From positions 1 to 15,688 of the forward strand of contig CAZXGG010000079.1 of the NCBI GenBank assembly GCA_964640125.1: a DNA stretch of 15,688 nt, read 5' to 3'. Position 1 is the stretch's first letter, and every line of letters begins with the position of its first letter. This DNA comes from G020353115 sp964640125. GTDB lineage: Bacteria > Bacteroidota > Bacteroidia > Bacteroidales > VadinHA17. The notes under the pieces are model-generated. The model searched no databases. It was not told the origin of the DNA and was given only the letters and a program-made list of their open reading frames with translations. Positions 1 to 6,734 of the stretch are shown here, piece by piece. Position numbers and translations under genes: made by a program.

Positions 1-1792
1 GCTGGGGATTGAAGTTAAAAACAAAGAGCAGTCCGCTTCGTTTGCAGGCGAGGACCTGATCTTCTTCATGAGCAAAAACCTTAAAAGGGAAGGACTCGGC
101 AAAGATTTTCTCATCCCTGACCAGTGATATCATTTCACGGTCGAAATCAGACAGGTAGTGATATTTTAACTGTTGGTTATCCCTCAGGGACCATTGTCTT
201 CTGGCATATCTATAGGACCAGTTGTTTCCTTCTCTTGGAAAATCGATCCATTCCGGATGACCAAATTCATTACCCATGAAGTTTAAGTATCCTCCGCCTG
301 CCGTAGCAATGGTAACCAGCCTGATCATTTTATGCAGTGCCATTCCACGGTCGATGACCAGGTTCTGATCCTCTTTTGACATGTGCCAGTACATCTCTTT
401 GTCAATCAGGCGAAAGATGATCGTTTTATCCCCCACCAGAGCCTGGTCGTGTGATTCAGCATATCCGATGGTTTTTTCATCTGCACGGTGGCCCGAAAGT
501 TCGCGATAGATTTGCGACACATTCCACTTTTCGTCAGGGACCTCTTTAATGACCTTAATCCAGAAATCAGGGGTTCCCATGGCGAGCCTGAAGTCAAAAC
601 CCATTCCTCCGGCCTCAAAGGGTGCAGCCAGGCCTGGCATTCCACTCATCTCTTCAGCAATGGTGATAGTGCCCGGATTAACCTCGTGTATAAGCTGGTT
701 TGCAAGCGTAATGTAGGCAATGGCATCTTCATCCTGGTTGCCATCATAGTAGTCATGGTATGATGTGAAGTCCCGGGATAATCCATGATCCAGGTAGAGC
801 ATGCTGGTTACCCCGTCAAACCGGAAGCCATCTAATTTGTATTCTTCAAGCCAGAACCGGCAGTTTGATAACAGGAAGTGCAATACAGCGTTTTTCCCGT
901 AGTCAAAACAGAGGGAATCCCATGCCACATGCTCCCGGCGGTATCCATCATGAAAGTACTGGTATGGTGAACCGTCGAATTTCCCGAGGCCTTCATTTTC
1001 GTTCTTTACAGCATGTGAATGCACCAGATCCATGATAACAGCAAGCCCCTGTTCATGCGCCTCATCGATTAGTTTTTTCAGGTCATCCGGGGTTCCGAAC
1101 CTGGAGGATGCAGCGAAAAAGCTTGAAACATGGTATCCGAAGGATCCGTAGTACGGGTGTTCCTGGACTGCCATCAATTGAACCACGTTATACCCTGCTC
1201 TGGCAATGTCAGGAAGAACCCGGGTTCGGAATTCTTCAAAACTGCCAATTCTTTCCTCTTCCGTTGCCATTCCAACATGTGCCTCATAGATGACAGGTTG
1301 CCTGGAGAGGGGTGAGAAATCCTGATTTCTCCAGGTAAATGGTTCCTCGGGATCCCATACCTGGGCGCTGAAAATCAATGTTTCCGGATCCTGAACCACA
1401 CGTGTTGCGTAGGAGGGGATCCGGTCGCCCTTTCCTCCTTCCCAGTGAATCGATAACCGGTAGAGATCACCATGCCGAACCTGATCCAATGGAAGAAAAA
1501 TCTCCCAGTTCCCGTTTTTAATGGAGGTTAATGAAAATGGTTCACGTTCCTCCCATTGATTGAAGGTTCCGATGAGATATATCTTGCTGGCATTCGGGGC
1601 CCACTCCCTGAATACCCATGCTTTTTCTTCCTTGTGAAGACCAAAATAGAGATGGCCGGAGGCAAACTCCTTCAGACTGCCCGATCCACGCAGCTCAACC
1701 GCTTTTTCCCGGACATTCTCATGACGCCGGTTTATCACGTTGGTAAAGGGTTCTAACCACGGGTCATTCTTAACAAGATCAGGTGTTTTCAT
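1..1792 (-). CDS. glgB: 1,4-alpha-glucan (glycogen) branching enzyme, eukaryote-type GH13_8, 3' end cut off
   Basis: The reading frame opens at ATG 1792 and stays open for 597 codons to the window edge, so the C-terminal end (probably under 100 residues) is missing. The enzyme makes alpha-1,6 branches in glycogen in the cytoplasm. An N-terminal carbohydrate-binding (CBM48-like) domain lies around residues 45-140 (FREWAPNA, GTFNQW), followed by the GH13 barrel. The four GH13 motifs are visible: DLVHSHA (255-261), GFRFDGVTSM (322-331, nucleophile D326), TIAEEMSGMPG (377-387, acid/base E380) and YAESHDQALVGDKT (444-457, D449). These match the GBE1-like subfamily of eukaryotes and Bacteroidota better than the E. 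coli GlgB type. The stretch NEFGHPEWIDFPREGNNWSY (508-527) is also characteristic. It is divergent from ribF. The function call is secure; the symbol glgB is used by analogy. Confidence 0.95.
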   Translation of the reverse strand, partial: MKTPDLVKNDPWLEPFTNVINRRHENVREKAVELRGSGSLKEFASGHLYFGLHKEEKAWVFREWAPNASKIYLIGTFNQWEEREPFSLTSIKNGNWEIFLPLDQVRHGDLYRLSIHWEGGKGDRIPSYATRVVQDPETLIFSAQVWDPEEPFTWRNQDFSPLSRQPVIYEAHVGMATEEERIGSFEEFRTRVLPDIARAGYNVVQLMAVQEHPYYGSFGYHVSSFFAASSRFGTPDDLKKLIDEAHEQGLAVIMDLVHSHAVKNENEGLGKFDGSPYQYFHDGYRREHVAWDSLCFDYGKNAVLHFLLSNCRFWLEEYKLDGFRFDGVTSMLYLDHGLSRDFTSYHDYYDGNQDEDAIAYITLANQLIHEVNPGTITIAEEMSGMPGLAAPFEAGGMGFDFRLAMGTPDFWIKVIKEVPDEKWNVSQIYRELSGHRADEKTIGYAESHDQALVGDKTIIFRLIDKEMYWHMSKEDQNLVIDRGMALHKMIRLVTIATAGGGYLNFMGNEFGHPEWIDFPREGNNWSYRYARRQWSLRDNQQLKYHYLSDFDREMISLVRDEKIFAESFPFKVFAHEEDQVLACKRSGLLFVFNFNPQ

Positions 1793-1820
1793 CGATGAGA
1801 TTATGTTTGGTATCAGAAAA

Positions 1821-1828
1821 CAAAGGTA
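1821..1828 (-). promoter_or_regulatory. putative -7 element for the branching enzyme
   Basis: Read on the minus strand this is TACCTTTG, an exact match to the Bacteroidota -7 consensus TAnnTTTG, ending about 29 bases before the ATG at 1792. No TTG lies at the usual 17-23 base spacing upstream (the nearest is 14 bases away), so the -33 half is weak. Confidence 0.5.
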
Positions 1829-1868
1829 TCGTTTTTCTTAATCAATTTTTTTTTGGCAACCTTTATTC

Positions 1869-1876
1869 TAATTTTG
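1869..1876 (+). promoter_or_regulatory. putative -7 element for ribF
   Basis: TAATTTTG fits the TAnnTTTG consensus and lies 28 bases before the GTG start of ribF. The only nearby TTG, at 1853-1855, is 13 bases upstream, shorter than the usual spacing, so the call rests on the -7 box and position. Confidence 0.45.
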
Positions 1877-1904
1877 TGTACCATTTATTTTATAATAACG
1901 ACAC

Positions 1905-2843
1905 GTGGAAATACATAAAGATCCGGAGAAGCTGACTATTCCTAATGCAGTGGTAACTGTTGGTGTTTTTGATGGTGTTCATTGTGGTCATGATGCCATA
2001 ATTCGCAGGTTGCTTGCTGTGGCAAGGGAAAAGAAAGGCAAAAGTGTCGTGGTCACGTTCTGGCCGCACCCAAGACTGTTTTTGACTCCGGAAGGAGCAG
2101 GGTTGAAATATTTAAGCACCCTGAGGGAGAAACGAGAGTTGTTTGATAAAAAGGGAGTGGATCATTTTATCATTGTTCCCTTTACGCGGGAATTGAGCAA
2201 CTATTCTTCCGAAAAGTTCATTAAAGAGATCATTGTTGGGAAGGTGAAAGCAAAGTACCTGATTGTCGGTTTTAATCACCATTTCGGAAAAAACCGGGAG
2301 GGGAGTTTTGAAATCCTCAAATCCCTGGCTGGCAAATACAAGATTGAGGTTGAACAGGTTGACGCCTGGGTGGTGGATCATCAAAACGTGAGTTCAACCC
2401 GTATTCGGGAAGCGTTGAATTCAGGTGATATCCTTCTTGCAAACCGGTTGCTGGGATATCATTATTCCCTTAACGGAACCATCATCGGAGGAAAAAAAAT
2501 TGGCAGGTCCCTTGGTTTTCCTACAGCCAATGTTTTACCGAAGGAACGGTATAAACTGATACCCAAAGATGGAGTTTACGCTGTGAATGTTAACCTGGAT
2601 GACACAACCTTAAACGGCATGTTAAATATCGGTTTACGTCCTACCCTGAGTAATGGAGAGAATGGAAAAAGTATTGAAGTTCATATTTTTGATTTCAAAC
2701 ACCAGATCTATGGGAAGGATGTTCAGGTCCGTTTTGTCGGCAGGATCCGGGATGAGGTGAAATTTTCCAGTGTGGAACATCTTGTTGAGCAAATAAAAAA
2801 GGATAAAACAATAGCCCAGGATATCCTCTCTACCGAAGGATAA
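1905..2843 (+). CDS. ribF: bifunctional riboflavin kinase / FAD synthetase RibF
   Basis: The protein has 312 residues, the usual size for bacterial RibF. It phosphorylates riboflavin to FMN and adenylylates FMN to FAD. The N-terminal FAD synthetase (nucleotidyltransferase) domain shows GVFDGVHCGH (20-29), TFWPHP (51-56), GFNHHFGKNREG (122-133) and SSTRIREAL (163-171). The C-terminal riboflavin kinase domain, about 183-308, shows the GFPTAN motif (204-209), GVYAVNV (223-229) and IEVHIFDF (257-264). Translation begins at GTG 1905: an in-frame TAA at 1896-1898 rules out a longer form, and the next conserved residues begin near residue 17. ahcY follows after 99 bases but carries its own promoter, so co-transcription is optional. 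Confidence 0.96.
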   Translation: MEIHKDPEKLTIPNAVVTVGVFDGVHCGHDAIIRRLLAVAREKKGKSVVVTFWPHPRLFLTPEGAGLKYLSTLREKRELFDKKGVDHFIIVPFTRELSNYSSEKFIKEIIVGKVKAKYLIVGFNHHFGKNREGSFEILKSLAGKYKIEVEQVDAWVVDHQNVSSTRIREALNSGDILLANRLLGYHYSLNGTIIGGKKIGRSLGFPTANVLPKERYKLIPKDGVYAVNVNLDDTTLNGMLNIGLRPTLSNGENGKSIEVHIFDFKHQIYGKDVQVRFVGRIRDEVKFSSVEHLVEQIKKDKTIAQDILSTEG

Positions 2844-2890
2844 TCTGTTTTGGGATTGTGCGTAGCATTCCCTCCCCTTTTACCTGGCAT

Positions 2891-2922
2891 TTGGGTATAT
2901 TTACCTATATTTATTACCTTTG
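2891..2922 (+). promoter_or_regulatory. consensus Bacteroidota promoter for ahcY
   Basis: TTG at 2891-2893 and TACCTTTG at 2915-2922 are separated by 21 bases, inside the 17-23 range known for TTG/TAnnTTTG promoters. Initiation about 7 bases downstream would give a leader of only about 14 bases before the ATG at 2943. That leaves no room for a riboswitch. Confidence 0.7.
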
Positions 2923-2942
2923 TCGGTCAAATAATCACAAAA

Positions 2943-4361
2943 ATGGAAACAACATCAGTGGAAAGTATACCTTATAAGATCAAGGACATCAGCCTTGCTG
3001 ATTGGGGATTTAAGGAGATTGAGATAGCGGAAAAGGAGATGCCCGGATTACTCTCTATCCGGCAGAAATACTCCGCCTCCAAACCCCTGAAGGGTGCCCG
3101 GATCACAGGGTCCCTGCACATGACAATACAGACTGCCGTATTAATAAAAACGTTTGTGGAATTGGGTGCTGATGTCAGATGGGCAAGCTGTAATATTTTT
3201 TCAACCCAGGATCATGCAGCTGCTGCAGTTGCCAAAATGGGGATTCCGGTGTTTGCCTGGAAAGGTGAAACCCTGGAGGAGTATTGGTGGTGCACTGCTC
3301 AGGCTCTTTCTTTCCCGGGTGGCAAAGGACCAAACCTGATTGTGGATGATGGAGGTGACGCCACACTCATGTTGCATCAGGGATATAAGGCGGAAGCGGA
3401 CCCGGAATTCCTGAAGCGAAAACCATCCAACACAGAGGAGGCTGTGGTTATCAGGCGGTTGAAAACCCTGCTTGATGAAGATCCGACGAAATGGCACAGG
3501 GCAGTGGCTGAACTGAAGGGAATCTCGGAAGAAACCACTACGGGAGTTCACCGGTTATATCAAATGAAGGAGTTAGGGGAACTTCTTGCCCCCGCAATCA
3601 ATGTGAACGATTCAGTTACCAAATCCAAATTTGACAACCTGTATGGTTGCCGGGAATCTTTGGCCGATGGAATTAAACGTGCCACGGATGTAATGCTTGC
3701 CGGAAAGGTTGCGGTGGTATGTGGTTATGGCGATGTTGGAAAGGGTTCTGCCCAGTCGATGAGATCCTATGGAGCACGGGTGATTGTTACCGAGATCGAT
3801 CCCATTTGTGCCCTCCAGGCAGCAATGGAAGGATACGAAGTGAAAACCTTTGAAGAGACCCTGGATGAGGGAAATATATTTGTTACGGCTACCGGTAACA
3901 AAGATGTGATAACCGCTGAGCATATGGTAAGGATGAAGGACCAGTCCATTGTATGCAATATTGGTCATTTCGACCATGAGATACAGGTTGAAAAGCTGGG
4001 AGAGTGGCCGGGAATAAAGAAGATCAATGTTAAACCACAGGTCGATGAGTACCTGTTTCCCGATGGGCACTCTATCTTTATTCTTGCTGAAGGACGACTG
4101 GTTAACCTGGGATGTGCTACAGGTCATCCCTCTTTTGTTATGAGTAATTCATTCTCAAACCAGACATTGGCTCAGCTTGATTTATGGAACAACGATTATG
4201 AGATCGATGTCTACCGGTTACCCAAACACCTGGATGAAGAAGTAGCCCGATTGCACCTCGACCAGATCGGAGTAAAACTCACCCAACTAACACCGGAGCA
4301 GGCTGAATATCTCGGTGTACCGGTAAACGGACCGTTCAAACCGGATCATTACCGGTATTAG
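2943..4361 (+). CDS. ahcY: adenosylhomocysteinase (S-adenosyl-L-homocysteine hydrolase)
   Basis: This cytoplasmic NAD-dependent enzyme hydrolyses S-adenosylhomocysteine to adenosine and homocysteine, keeping the methyl cycle running. The 472-residue form from ATG 2943 matches the family length. The frame extends back to a TTG at 2850, but that extension would translate the promoter and is rejected. Visible landmarks are DDGGDAT (135-141), SEETTTGVHRL (195-205), NDSVTKSKFDNLYGC (222-236, with the expected Lys and Asp), the NAD-binding loop GYGDVGKG (261-268), NIGHFDHE (339-346) and the C-terminal KPDHYRY (466-472), which in this family reaches into the neighbouring subunit's NAD site. Residues about 149-190 are the insertion found in bacterial and plant enzymes and absent in the mammalian one. 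All active-site positions look intact. Confidence 0.98.
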   Translation: METTSVESIPYKIKDISLADWGFKEIEIAEKEMPGLLSIRQKYSASKPLKGARITGSLHMTIQTAVLIKTFVELGADVRWASCNIFSTQDHAAAAVAKMGIPVFAWKGETLEEYWWCTAQALSFPGGKGPNLIVDDGGDATLMLHQGYKAEADPEFLKRKPSNTEEAVVIRRLKTLLDEDPTKWHRAVAELKGISEETTTGVHRLYQMKELGELLAPAINVNDSVTKSKFDNLYGCRESLADGIKRATDVMLAGKVAVVCGYGDVGKGSAQSMRSYGARVIVTEIDPICALQAAMEGYEVKTFEETLDEGNIFVTATGNKDVITAEHMVRMKDQSIVCNIGHFDHEIQVEKLGEWPGIKKINVKPQVDEYLFPDGHSIFILAEGRLVNLGCATGHPSFVMSNSFSNQTLAQLDLWNNDYEIDVYRLPKHLDEEVARLHLDQIGVKLTQLTPEQAEYLGVPVNGPFKPDHYRY

Positions 4362-4834
4362 TTGAAGACATGCACATACAGACCGTCGAAACTGGTCTGG
4401 TATTGATGAAGTGCGTATTTAGAAGGACTCTCTTTCGTGGGAAATCCGATATTTGGCAACACATAGGTTGATTCACATTCCGGACACACTGCCATAATCC
4501 CTGATTCATCGATCTCTACTGCAATGCTTTTTTCAACGTCATAGGTACAGGTCCGGTCGAATGCATAAAACTCATCTTGTGATGCACGGTAAAGAATGAT
4601 TCCGTTGTTATTGTATCCGGCTGAATTGCTCCCGTCGTAGCTGCTGGTGATAACCACGGCATTCCCGACCGAGTTTAACGCGATGAATTGCGGGTCATCT
4701 AACCGGAGGGAAAAATTCACATAGGTTTGGGGGATGATTTTTTGTTTCTCCTCCTCACAGGCGTTCAGCAGTGAACTTATTAGAAGGATTAAAAAAAAAT
4801 TCCTTATTTTTGATATGGTAATAATAACAGCCAT
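4358..4834 (-). CDS. small lipoprotein with a degenerate Rieske-like domain
   Basis: From ATG 4834 the protein has 158 residues. A basic start and hydrophobic stretch lead to the lipobox SLLNAC, with Cys26 as the lipidation site, so it is probably anchored in an envelope membrane. A longer start at 4879 would overlap the divergent gene and move the signal peptide inward; it is rejected. Residues about 80-150 resemble a Rieske ferredoxin fold: YAFDRTCTYD (90-99), VCPECES (116-122), then SPSKYALHQY (136-145) where Rieske proteins have their GPA-type loop. A true Rieske site is C-x-H ... C-x-x-H. Here the positions read C96-T-Y98 and C117-P-E-C120, so both histidines are missing and a normal 2Fe-2S Rieske cluster is unlikely. 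The fold assignment is inferred from motif spacing only. Its stop codon overlaps that of ahcY. Confidence 0.8.
   Translation of the reverse strand: MAVIITISKIRNFFLILLISSLLNACEEEKQKIIPQTYVNFSLRLDDPQFIALNSVGNAVVITSSYDGSNSAGYNNNGIILYRASQDEFYAFDRTCTYDVEKSIAVEIDESGIMAVCPECESTYVLPNIGFPTKESPSKYALHQYQTSFDGLYVHVFN
4805..4812 (+). promoter_or_regulatory. putative -7 element for the small-protein pair
   Basis: TATTTTTG fits TAnnTTTG and lies 52 bases before the ATG at 4865. It sits inside the first codons of the divergent lipoprotein gene. No TTG is found at 17-23 bases upstream, so support is modest. Confidence 0.35.
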
Positions 4835-4856
4835 CGTGCGTTCTAAAATTAAAGAA

Positions 4857-4864
4857 CAAAAATA
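4857..4864 (-). promoter_or_regulatory. putative -7 element for the Rieske-like lipoprotein
   Basis: Read on the minus strand this is TATTTTTG (TAnnTTTG), 22 bases before the lipoprotein ATG at 4834 and directly abutting the ATG of the divergent gene at 4865. No clear -33 TTG is present at the usual spacing. Confidence 0.4.
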
Positions 4865-5164
4865 ATGAAAATCATTCATAAACGGTTTCTGTTGTTATTG
4901 ATCGTTCTGATTATTCCTCTGGCGTTGGCTGCTCAACGGCCTTCACGAAAGGTCCGAAAAGCTGTGACAAAAACGGAGAGAGTAGAGAAGAAGCAAGATA
5001 ATGCGTATGAAAAAGCACGCAAAAAAGAGTTGAAACACCGGTATAAAATTCAGACAAAAGAGGTTCAGGATCGAATGAAACAGTCAGAAAGAGAGGCAAA
5101 GAAAAACAACAAAAGAAAAAAAGAACCATTTCTTAAACGGCTTTTTAGAAAAAGGAGAAGGTAA
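4865..5164 (+). CDS. small exported, highly basic protein of unknown function
   Basis: The 99-residue product begins with a clear signal peptide (basic MKIIHKR, a leucine/isoleucine core, then a likely signal peptidase I site near ALAAQ, residues 20-24). The mature part, about 75 residues, is dominated by Lys, Arg, Glu and Gln, has no Cys, and is probably a charged helix or coiled coil. It ends with a strongly basic tail (LKRLFRKRRR). No known domain is recognised. The next gene starts 2 bases after the stop codon, so the two are almost certainly translated from one message. Roles such as nucleic-acid or envelope-polymer binding would be guesswork. Confidence 0.75.
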   Translation: MKIIHKRFLLLLIVLIIPLALAAQRPSRKVRKAVTKTERVEKKQDNAYEKARKKELKHRYKIQTKEVQDRMKQSEREAKKNNKRKKEPFLKRLFRKRRR

Positions 5165-5166
5165 AT

Positions 5167-5643
5167 ATGGAAGACAACATTGGCACAATATTTTATATCG
5201 TTCTTGTAGTTATCGTGTTAATCATAAGCACGGTGGCGAGGAAAAGGAAAAAGGAAGCTGCAGCCCAAATGCCCCAAAAAGGGGAAACAGATGGTTTTGA
5301 TCCGTTTCAGTTATTTGAGCAGGATAGCAGGGAACCTGACACTGAAATGTCCGACCAGATGACAATCACTACACCCGAGACACCACCGGTACAGAGCGAA
5401 CTGGAGAAGATCATTGAAGAGGGTGTTTCGGCCTTTGATGAGGGATCTCCCTTCGACAAAGGAATCGATTTTAGATACCAAGAGGAAATGATAACCGATG
5501 ATCAGGAACATCAACCATCCGAAGATTTGCCCCGACCATATAAAGCCAGCAAGGACGAGAGTGAACTGGATAAAATCATAAACGAATTTGACCTGAAGAA
5601 GGCGGTTATTTTTTCTGAAATTCTTAATAGAAAAGAGTTCTGA
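5167..5643 (+). CDS. single-pass membrane protein with an acidic cytoplasmic tail, unknown function
   Basis: The protein has 158 residues. Residues about 7-24 form one transmembrane helix, followed by the basic stop-transfer stretch RKRKK, so the tail should face the cytoplasm. The tail is long, acidic and low in predicted structure (many Glu, Asp, Pro and Ser). It ends in a more ordered-looking segment, SELDKIINEFDLKKAVIFSE (residues 132-151), followed by ILNRKEF. From memory, similar 'DL(K/R)KAVI(Y/F)SEILNRK' endings occur on otherwise variable Bacteroidota proteins, so this may be a conserved docking segment; that is inference. The preceding basic exported protein is 2 bases upstream. No enzymatic motif is seen. 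Confidence 0.75.
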   Translation: MEDNIGTIFYIVLVVIVLIISTVARKRKKEAAAQMPQKGETDGFDPFQLFEQDSREPDTEMSDQMTITTPETPPVQSELEKIIEEGVSAFDEGSPFDKGIDFRYQEEMITDDQEHQPSEDLPRPYKASKDESELDKIINEFDLKKAVIFSEILNRKEF

Positions 5644-5652
5644 CCAAGATTA

Positions 5653-5671
5653 TCCGGAATTCCCTGCCGGA
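5653..5671 (+). terminator. possible weak terminator hairpin after the small-protein pair
   Basis: TCCGG (5653-5657) pairs with CCGGA (5667-5671) across a 9-base loop, 9 bases after the stop codon, followed by a pyrimidine-rich run rather than a pure T tract. The stem is short, so this is a tentative call. Confidence 0.3.
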
Positions 5672-5691
5672 CTCTCTTTCCTTCTGTAAGA

Positions 5692-5722
5692 TTGAGTTAT
5701 TTGTTTATTTTTTTTACCTTTG
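5692..5722 (+). promoter_or_regulatory. consensus Bacteroidota promoter for greA-HIT
   Basis: TTG at 5692-5694 and TACCTTTG at 5715-5722 are separated by 20 bases, an ideal TTG/TAnnTTTG arrangement. Initiation near 5729 would give a leader of about 60 bases before greA. Confidence 0.7.
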
Positions 5723-5790
5723 CAGGGTGAAAGAGTTCCAACTGTCGGAATTCTTTTTGTTTTTACATCGTTTCACCAGAAAAGACTACT

Positions 5791-6264
5791 ATGCCAGAGA
5801 TTTCATACATCACAGAAGAGGGATTGGATAAACTGAAAGAGGAGCTCGATTACCTGACCTCTGTTGAACGTCCGGCCATTTCCCGATTGATTGCTGATGC
5901 ACGGGAAAAAGGAGACCTTGCTGAAAATGCCGAATACCATGCTGCTAAAGAGGCACAGGGGATGCTTGAAATGAAAATATCCAGGCTTGAGGAGATGATC
6001 TCGAAATCCAGGATTATTGATGAATCGCGGATCGATACATCGAAAGTGCAGATTCTCAATAAGGTAAAGATCAAAAACCTGGCGAATAACCTGGTCAAGG
6101 AATACCTCCTGGTTTCAGAATCGGAAGCCGATCTGAAAGCCGGCAAGCTGGCTGTTGATTCACCCATCGCCAAAGGACTGCTTGGCCGTAAAGTAGGAGA
6201 TATCGTGGAGATCAATGTTCCTTCCGGATTGATGACATTTGAAATTATAAGTATTTCCAGATAA
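5791..6264 (+). CDS. greA: transcription elongation factor GreA
   Basis: GreA enters the secondary channel of RNA polymerase and stimulates cleavage of backtracked transcripts. The 157-residue length is typical. The N-terminal antiparallel coiled coil spans about residues 1-75, and its tip carries the diagnostic DAREKGDLAENAEY (36-49) with the acidic pair D42 and E45 that coordinates catalytic Mg. The C-terminal globular domain includes SPIAKGLLGRKVGDIVEI (144-ish residues onward in the usual order), matching the family ending. The ATG at 5791 is immediately followed by the conserved start of the coiled coil. A HIT-family gene follows 19 bases later, presumably in the same transcript. Confidence 0.97.
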   Translation: MPEISYITEEGLDKLKEELDYLTSVERPAISRLIADAREKGDLAENAEYHAAKEAQGMLEMKISRLEEMISKSRIIDESRIDTSKVQILNKVKIKNLANNLVKEYLLVSESEADLKAGKLAVDSPIAKGLLGRKVGDIVEINVPSGLMTFEIISISR

Positions 6265-6283
6265 ATAAACGATTAATCCAGCC

Positions 6284-6682
6284 ATGGCAAGCATCTTTAC
6301 TAACATTGTTCAGGGAGAGATACCCTCCTATAAAATTGCTGAGGATGAGCAGTTTTATGCTTTTTTAGATATCCACCCTCTGGCAAAAGGTCATACTCTG
6401 GTCATTCCTAAAAACGAGGTTGATTATCTGTTCGATCTGGATGATGAACTTCTTGCAGGAATGACGATATTCTCAAAAAGGATTGCACGGGCAATCGAAA
6501 AGGTGATTCCGTGTGCAAGGATCGGTGTTGCTGTTCTGGGTCTGGAGGTTCCTCATGCCCATATTCACCTGATACCGATAAATTCAGAAGCGGATATCAG
6601 TTTTTCAAGACCCAAGCTCAATCTGAGCCAGGAAGAGTTTCAGGAGATTGCAGCAAAAATCAGGGATGCACTTGCTGAATAA
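6284..6682 (+). CDS. HIT-family (histidine triad) nucleotide hydrolase/transferase
   Basis: The protein has 132 residues, typical of Hint-type proteins. It opens with IFTNIVQGEIPSYKIAED (4-21), the standard HIT N-terminus, and carries the histidine triad H91-A-H93-I-H95 in PHAHIHLIP, of which the central His is the expected nucleophile. Family members hydrolyse purine nucleoside phosphoramidates or related nucleotides; the exact substrate cannot be told. The segment before the triad reads GVAVLGLEVPH where classical Hint proteins have a Gly-Gln, a variation I associate with the Bacteroidota branch. The Cys often seen near residue 6 in zinc-binding members is Thr here. It lies 19 bases after greA. 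Confidence 0.95.
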   Translation: MASIFTNIVQGEIPSYKIAEDEQFYAFLDIHPLAKGHTLVIPKNEVDYLFDLDDELLAGMTIFSKRIARAIEKVIPCARIGVAVLGLEVPHAHIHLIPINSEADISFSRPKLNLSQEEFQEIAAKIRDALAE

Positions 6683-6689
6683 ACGGATT

Positions 6690-6710
6690 CGGCAGATAAT
6701 TTTTCTGCCG
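6690..6710. terminator. hairpin between convergent HIT gene and ruvC
   Basis: CGGCAGA (6690-6696) and TCTGCCG (6704-6710) form a perfect 7-bp stem with a 7-base AT loop, starting 7 bases after the HIT stop codon. On the plus strand it is followed by an A run, not a T run. On the minus strand a T7 tract precedes it, so ruvC transcripts meet the T tract first. It probably serves as a shared end-of-transcript structure. Confidence 0.5.
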
Positions 6711-6734
6711 TAAAAAAAGAAACCGCTTTCCAGG

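Noticed and set aside
2850..2942. N-terminal extension of ahcY from a TTG codon
   Set aside because: It would translate straight through the consensus promoter at 2891-2922, and the 472-residue form from ATG 2943 matches the family.
2923..2942. SAH or SAM riboswitch before ahcY
   Set aside because: The predicted leader is only about 14 bases, too short for any aptamer, and no aptamer-like pairing is visible upstream.
3612..4127. 171-residue antisense open frame inside ahcY
   Set aside because: It is a shadow of ahcY on the opposite strand with no recognisable protein features; similar shadows occur in several genes here.
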